From positions 1 to 64,000 of the forward strand of contig JAJZDX010000009.1 in the NCBI GenBank assembly GCA_021805865.1: 64,000 nucleotides of DNA, written 5' to 3'. Positions 60,675 through 64,000 of this stretch are shown piece by piece (the stretch's first letter is position 1; each line of letters begins with the position of its first letter). Made by a program: the position numbers and the translations under genes. Origin of the DNA: Pseudomonadota bacterium. GTDB lineage: Bacteria > Pseudomonadota > Gammaproteobacteria > Steroidobacterales > Steroidobacteraceae. The notes under the pieces are model-generated. The model did no database searches. It had not been told where the DNA came from and saw nothing but the letters and a program-made list of their open reading frames with translations.

Positions 60675-60722
60675 TGCATGCCTCGTATTGTCTGACGCGC
60701 CGGCGCCGGGCGCATCGTGTGC

Positions 60723-61466
60723 CTACGCCTCCCGCTTCGCCGCGCCATGCGGATCTCCGCGCCATTGCGCCAGCCGCGCCTTGAGCCGCACGAGCGCCTG
60801 CCCGTGCAGCTGACAGGCGCGCGACTCGGTCACCTTGAGCACCGCGCCGATCTCCTTGAGGTTCAATCCCTCGCTGTAGTAGAGCGACATCACCAGTTTC
60901 TCCCTTTCGGGCAGACCTTCGATGGCCCGCGCCAGAGCCTGTCTGAACTCCTCATCGGCGGTCTCGAGGAAAGGGTCCGCCTCTCCTTCCACGGTCACCG
61001 CCGCATCGTCGAGCGCCGCCAGGCGGCAGCTCGCCGCGTCCTGCACGATGGTGTGATATTCCCCCAGCGGCACACCCAGCCGCTCCGCGATTTCCGTATC
61101 GCGGGCATCGCGTCCCGTGCGCCGCTCGATCTCCTGCACCGCTGCGGCCACCGCCCGCGCCTTGCGGTGCACCGAGCGCGGCGCCCAATCGAGCTTGCGC
61201 AGCGCGTCGATCATCGCCCCGCGGACGCGGATGCCGGCGTAGGTCTCGAAGCTCGCGCCCCGGTCGGCGGCGTAGTTCGAGGCCGCTTCCAGCAGCCCGA
61301 GCATCCCGGCCTGCATCAGATCATCGATCTCCACCGAGGGCGGCAGTCGGCCGGCCAGATGATAGGCGATGCGCTTGACCAGCTCCGCGTGGCGCGTCAC
61401 GAGTTCGGTCGCACTGCCTGCCTCCCAGGGTGGGCGTGGAGCCCCATATGCGCTTGCGGCATTCAT
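60723..61466 (-). CDS. fliA: Flagellar sigma factor FliA (sigma-28)
   Basis: A 247-residue sigma factor from ATG at 61466, overlapping the fleN stop by ATGA. Region 2: LVKRIAYHLAGRLPPSVEIDDLMQAGMLGLLEA (outline), NYAADRGASFETYAGIRVRGAMIDALRKLDWAPRSV; region 3: EIERRTGRDARDTEIAERLGVPLGEY; region 4: LPEREKLVMSLYYSEGLNLKEIGAVLKVTESRACQL. Its promoters lie before fliC and flgM in this window, and FlgM is its inhibitor. Confidence 0.96.
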   Translation of the reverse strand: MNAASAYGAPRPPWEAGSATELVTRHAELVKRIAYHLAGRLPPSVEIDDLMQAGMLGLLEAASNYAADRGASFETYAGIRVRGAMIDALRKLDWAPRSVHRKARAVAAAVQEIERRTGRDARDTEIAERLGVPLGEYHTIVQDAASCRLAALDDAAVTVEGEADPFLETADEEFRQALARAIEGLPEREKLVMSLYYSEGLNLKEIGAVLKVTESRACQLHGQALVRLKARLAQWRGDPHGAAKREA

Positions 61467-62341
61467 GGCACGACCGCGAGCCGCGCGGGGTTGCGCCGCA
61501 CCAGCCGCTCCACGAAGAACTCGATGTTCCCTCGCGGACCGGGTGGCACTGGCCATGTATCGGCCGTGTTCGCCAGTTTCTTGAACGCCCGCGCGGCCGG
61601 GCTTGCGGGATAGAGTTCACAGACCGGGCGCTGCTCGCGCACGGAGCGCTGCAGGTACTCGTCCTCGGGGACCTCGCCGGCGAATTCGAGCACCACGTCC
61701 AGGAAGCGCGTCGTGACCCGCTCGAAGCGCTCAAACAGCTCGCGCCCCGCCCCCGGGGCGCGCACGCGGTTGGCGAGCACGCGGAAGCGATTGACGCCGT
61801 GCTGGCGGCTCAGCACCTTGATGAGCGCGTAGCCGTCGGTGAGCGAGGCCGGCTCGTCGCAGATCACCACCAGGACGTGCTGGGCCGCCTGCGAGAACTG
61901 CTGCACGCCCTGGGCGATGCCGGCGGCGGTGTCGACGATGAGCACTTCGATCTGCGCGGCGAGGGAGCTGAATGCGCGCACCAGCCCCAGGTGCTCGGCG
62001 GCGCCCATGGTGGCGAGGTTCGCCGCGCCGGAGGCGGCCGGAACCACTTGAAAGCCCTGCGGGGCGCGGATCAGCACCTCATCGATGGTGCGCTCGCCGG
62101 AGATGACGTGTGCGAGGGTGTAGCGCGGCGAGAGCCCGAGAAACACATCGGCGTTGGCCAGTCCGAGGTCCCCGTCGAGCAGCACCACACGCTTGCGCGC
62201 GGCGAGCGCCGTGGCGAGGTTGACCGAGACGCTCGTCTTGCCGACCCCGCCCTTGCCGCCGGTGACGGCGATCACCTGCACCGGCTGGCCGAGGGCCTCG
62301 AGTTTGGCGTTGTTGATCAAGCTGAGGTCAGGTGTTGGCAT
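61463..62341 (-). CDS. fleN: Flagellar number regulator FleN (FlhG), MinD-like ATPase
   Basis: A 292-residue ParA/MinD-type ATPase limiting flagella to one pole. Deviant Walker A GKGGVGKT at residues 29-36; VVLLDGDLGLANADVFLGL is the Walker A' region; LIVDTAAGIA the Walker B. The N-terminal helix SLINNAKLEAL is the segment that contacts the master activator FleQ in Pseudomonas. The gene overlaps flhF by 14 bp and fliA by 4 bp. Confidence 0.95.
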   Translation of the reverse strand: MPTPDLSLINNAKLEALGQPVQVIAVTGGKGGVGKTSVSVNLATALAARKRVVLLDGDLGLANADVFLGLSPRYTLAHVISGERTIDEVLIRAPQGFQVVPAASGAANLATMGAAEHLGLVRAFSSLAAQIEVLIVDTAAGIAQGVQQFSQAAQHVLVVICDEPASLTDGYALIKVLSRQHGVNRFRVLANRVRAPGAGRELFERFERVTTRFLDVVLEFAGEVPEDEYLQRSVREQRPVCELYPASPAARAFKKLANTADTWPVPPGPRGNIEFFVERLVRRNPARLAVVP

Positions 62342-63461
62342 GAGAGGGCCTTCCGAATCGTCGTCGCAGGAGATCTTCGTCGGCGGCCGCGCCGCTCGCT
62401 CGGGCGAGCCGCACGGCCTGGGTGATCAGCTCGAGCGAGCGCGCGGGGGAGAGGTCCTCGGGCACCCGCTGCCCCCCGCTCACATAGGACACCGGCAGCC
62501 GGGCGCGGATGAGCGCCGAGAGGACACCGCCGAGGCTCGCCGCCTCATCGAGCTTGGTGAGCAGGCACGAGGCGGGTTTGAGCGGCGAGAAGCGCTTCAC
62601 GGTTTCCTCGATTGCGCCGGCCTGGGTGCTGGCGGCGAGCACCAGCGCGGATTCGATCTGCGCTTCGCACTCGGCCAGCACCGCGAGCCGCGCGGTGAGC
62701 TGCGCATCGCGTACGCTGGTGCCCGGGGTGTCGATGAGGACCAGCCGGTGGCGGCCGAGGCGCGCCAGCAGCTCGGGCAGGGCCTCGAAGCGCTCGGGCA
62801 CGTGCACCGGCACGCCGAGCAGCTGGCCGAGCGCGAGCATCTGGTCCTGTGCGCCGATGCGCACGGTGTCGGAGGCGACCAGGGCCAGCTCCTTCGCTCC
62901 GTGGCGCAGCATCCAGCGCACGGCGAGCTTGGCGAGCATGGTGGTCTTGCCCACCCCGGTGGCGCCGACGAAAGCGATGCGCCCGCCGTCGTCGAGCCAG
63001 CGGTCACCGGTCACCAGCAGGTACTGTGAGAGTCCGGTGATGAGGGTGCGTCGGCCCTGGGAGAGATCGACCTGGGGGGATAGCTGCCCGACCAGGTGAT
63101 CGGCCAGGTCCCGCGTGATGCCGATCTCGGTCAGCTCGCGCAGCAGCTCGGTGTGCACGGGATGGCGCCGGGTGCGCTCGTTCCAGGTGAGCTGCGCGAG
63201 CTGGGTCTCGAGCATGCGCCGCAGCGTCTTCAGCTCGCTGCCCATCTCCTCGGCCACCGGCTGCGATGGCGCCGGCGGCGCCTCGGGCGAGTAGGTGGCG
63301 GCCGCTTCGAGGCGCGCGGCGTCGAAGTCCACGGCGGCGGTGACCTCGACACCCTGCGCGGTGCGCCGGGAGGAGAGGATGACGGCCTCATCGCCGAGTT
63401 GCTCGCGCACGGCGCGCAGCGCCTGGCGCATGTCCGCAGCGGTGTGTCGTGTGATTTTCAT
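62328..63461 (-). CDS. flhF: Flagellar placement GTPase FlhF
   Basis: A 377-residue SRP-type GTPase that recruits flagellar machinery to the pole. N-terminal B domain (1-70, MKITRHTAADMRQALRAVRE), NG-type helical part (80-155), G domain with P-loop GATGVGKTT at 166-174, DTPG (LVLIDTPGTS), TKLD (LLTKLDEAASLGG). The C-terminus is SGGQRVPEDLSPA. Three bases separate it from flhA. Confidence 0.96.
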   Translation of the reverse strand: MKITRHTAADMRQALRAVREQLGDEAVILSSRRTAQGVEVTAAVDFDAARLEAAATYSPEAPPAPSQPVAEEMGSELKTLRRMLETQLAQLTWNERTRRHPVHTELLRELTEIGITRDLADHLVGQLSPQVDLSQGRRTLITGLSQYLLVTGDRWLDDGGRIAFVGATGVGKTTMLAKLAVRWMLRHGAKELALVASDTVRIGAQDQMLALGQLLGVPVHVPERFEALPELLARLGRHRLVLIDTPGTSVRDAQLTARLAVLAECEAQIESALVLAASTQAGAIEETVKRFSPLKPASCLLTKLDEAASLGGVLSALIRARLPVSYVSGGQRVPEDLSPARSLELITQAVRLARASGAAADEDLLRRRFGRPSHANT

Positions 63462-63464
63462 GAT

Positions 63465-64000
63465 TTACCTGCCGACCGCGGCGACGACGCGGACCTTGCG
63501 GTTGTCGGGGATCTCGTTCCAGGCAAGCACGTGCAGATGCGGCAGGCCCGCGCGCAGGAACTTCGCCATCGAGGAGCGCAGTGCCGGGGGCACGAGCAGC
63601 ACGGGCGCATTGCCCGCGGCCTCCTGGCGCTGCGCGGTCTCGCTCATCTGCTGCTGCAGCCGCTCGGCGAGGCCCGGCTCGAGGCCCGCGCCCGTGGCGC
63701 CGGCGGAGAGCGAGCTTTGCAGCAGCCGCTCGAGATCGGGCTCGAAGGTGATCACCGGCAGCTCGGCCGACACCCCGGCGATGTCCTGAACGATCTGTCT
63801 GCCGAGGGCGGTGCGCACCTGCGAGAGCAGCACCGAGGGGTCCTGTGAGCGCGGCGCGTGCTCGGCGAGGGTCTCCATGATGGTGCGCATGTTGCGGATG
63901 GGAATGCGCTCTGCGAGCAGGCCCTGCAGCACCCGGACCAACACGGACAGCGGCAGCGTCTTGGGGACCAGGTCCTCCACGAGCTTGGGCGCGCTTTTCG
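63465..64000 (-). CDS. flhA: Flagellar export gate protein FlhA (C-terminal part only)
   Basis: Only about 178 C-terminal codons are in the window; the start lies beyond 64000. The part present is the cytoplasmic domain of the export gate: KLVEDLVPKTLPLSVLVRVLQGLLAERIPIRNMRTIMETLAE (outline), DITFEPDLE-type region ITFEPDLERLLQSSL, and the final VLLVPPALRSSMAKFLR and VLAWNEIPDNRKV. This domain docks chaperone-substrate complexes such as FliS-flagellin and FlgN-FlgK/L. First in the visible flhA-flhF-fleN-fliA order. Confidence 0.95.
   Translation of the reverse strand, partial: KSAPKLVEDLVPKTLPLSVLVRVLQGLLAERIPIRNMRTIMETLAEHAPRSQDPSVLLSQVRTALGRQIVQDIAGVSAELPVITFEPDLERLLQSSLSAGATGAGLEPGLAERLQQQMSETAQRQEAAGNAPVLLVPPALRSSMAKFLRAGLPHLHVLAWNEIPDNRKVRVVAAVGR

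Overview
The window is GC-rich DNA (high-GC third positions, strong codon bias, long antisense open frames) and looks like the chromosome of a motile, aerobic gammaproteobacterium. Gene order in the flagellar part (flhA-flhF-fleN-fliA-cheY-cheZ-motC-motD and flgBCDEFGHIJKL-fliC), RpoN and FliA type promoters, and the polar-placement genes flhF and fleN point to a polar flagellum of the Pseudomonas/Xanthomonas kind. I suspect a lineage near Nevskiales, Steroidobacterales or Xanthomonadales, but nothing here fixes the genus. No tRNA, rRNA or CRISPR array was seen.

Region 1 (1-3190) is a choline-sulfate module: choX (cut by the window edge) and betC on the minus strand, with a divergent LysR-type regulator. 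Region 2 (3518-6691) is an exported redox set: an OB-fold-like small protein, a di-haem peroxidase, a cytochrome b561 and a Trp/Tyr-rich exported protein. Region 3 (6740-9611) is a decayed LysR gene that has lost its DNA-binding domain and is split by an IS1634-type element. Region 4 (9524-16709) is regulatory: an HDOD protein, an ANTAR response regulator and two tandem GGDEF/EAL proteins, the second with a dead GGDEF. Region 5 (17013-24343) holds a ROK fructokinase, a frameshifted TonB-receptor remnant, an orphan FHA protein of the TagH type, a DUF1820 protein and purL.

Region 6 (24454-41385) is the flagellar axial-structure locus. Reading on the minus strand it runs flgBCDEFGHIJKL, fliC, fliD, fliS, flaG; flgA-flgM-flgN diverge on the plus strand. 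An exact RpoN promoter lies before flgB, another RpoN match before flgA, and FliA promoters before fliC and flgM. This gives the usual hierarchy: RpoN drives hook-basal body genes, FlgM holds FliA until hook completion, then FliA drives flagellin and FlgM/FlgN.

Region 7 (41485-64000) is a minus-strand run of tightly packed, often overlapping genes: flhA (partial), flhF, fleN, fliA, cheY, cheZ, motC, motD, a DUF2802 protein, a STAS protein, cheA, cheW, three chemoreceptors, a second cheY-like gene, a small exported protein, an unrecognised 156-aa protein, cheR, cheD, cheB and two tandem HDOD proteins. It covers FliA synthesis, flagellar placement, one stator pair, the complete excitation pathway (MCP-CheW-CheA-CheY-CheZ) and the adaptation enzymes (CheR, CheB, CheD). 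The most interesting less-described elements are the unknown protein and CheD, which end in nearly the same VELF tail, the exported protein inside the chemotaxis operon, and the STAS protein translationally coupled to cheA.
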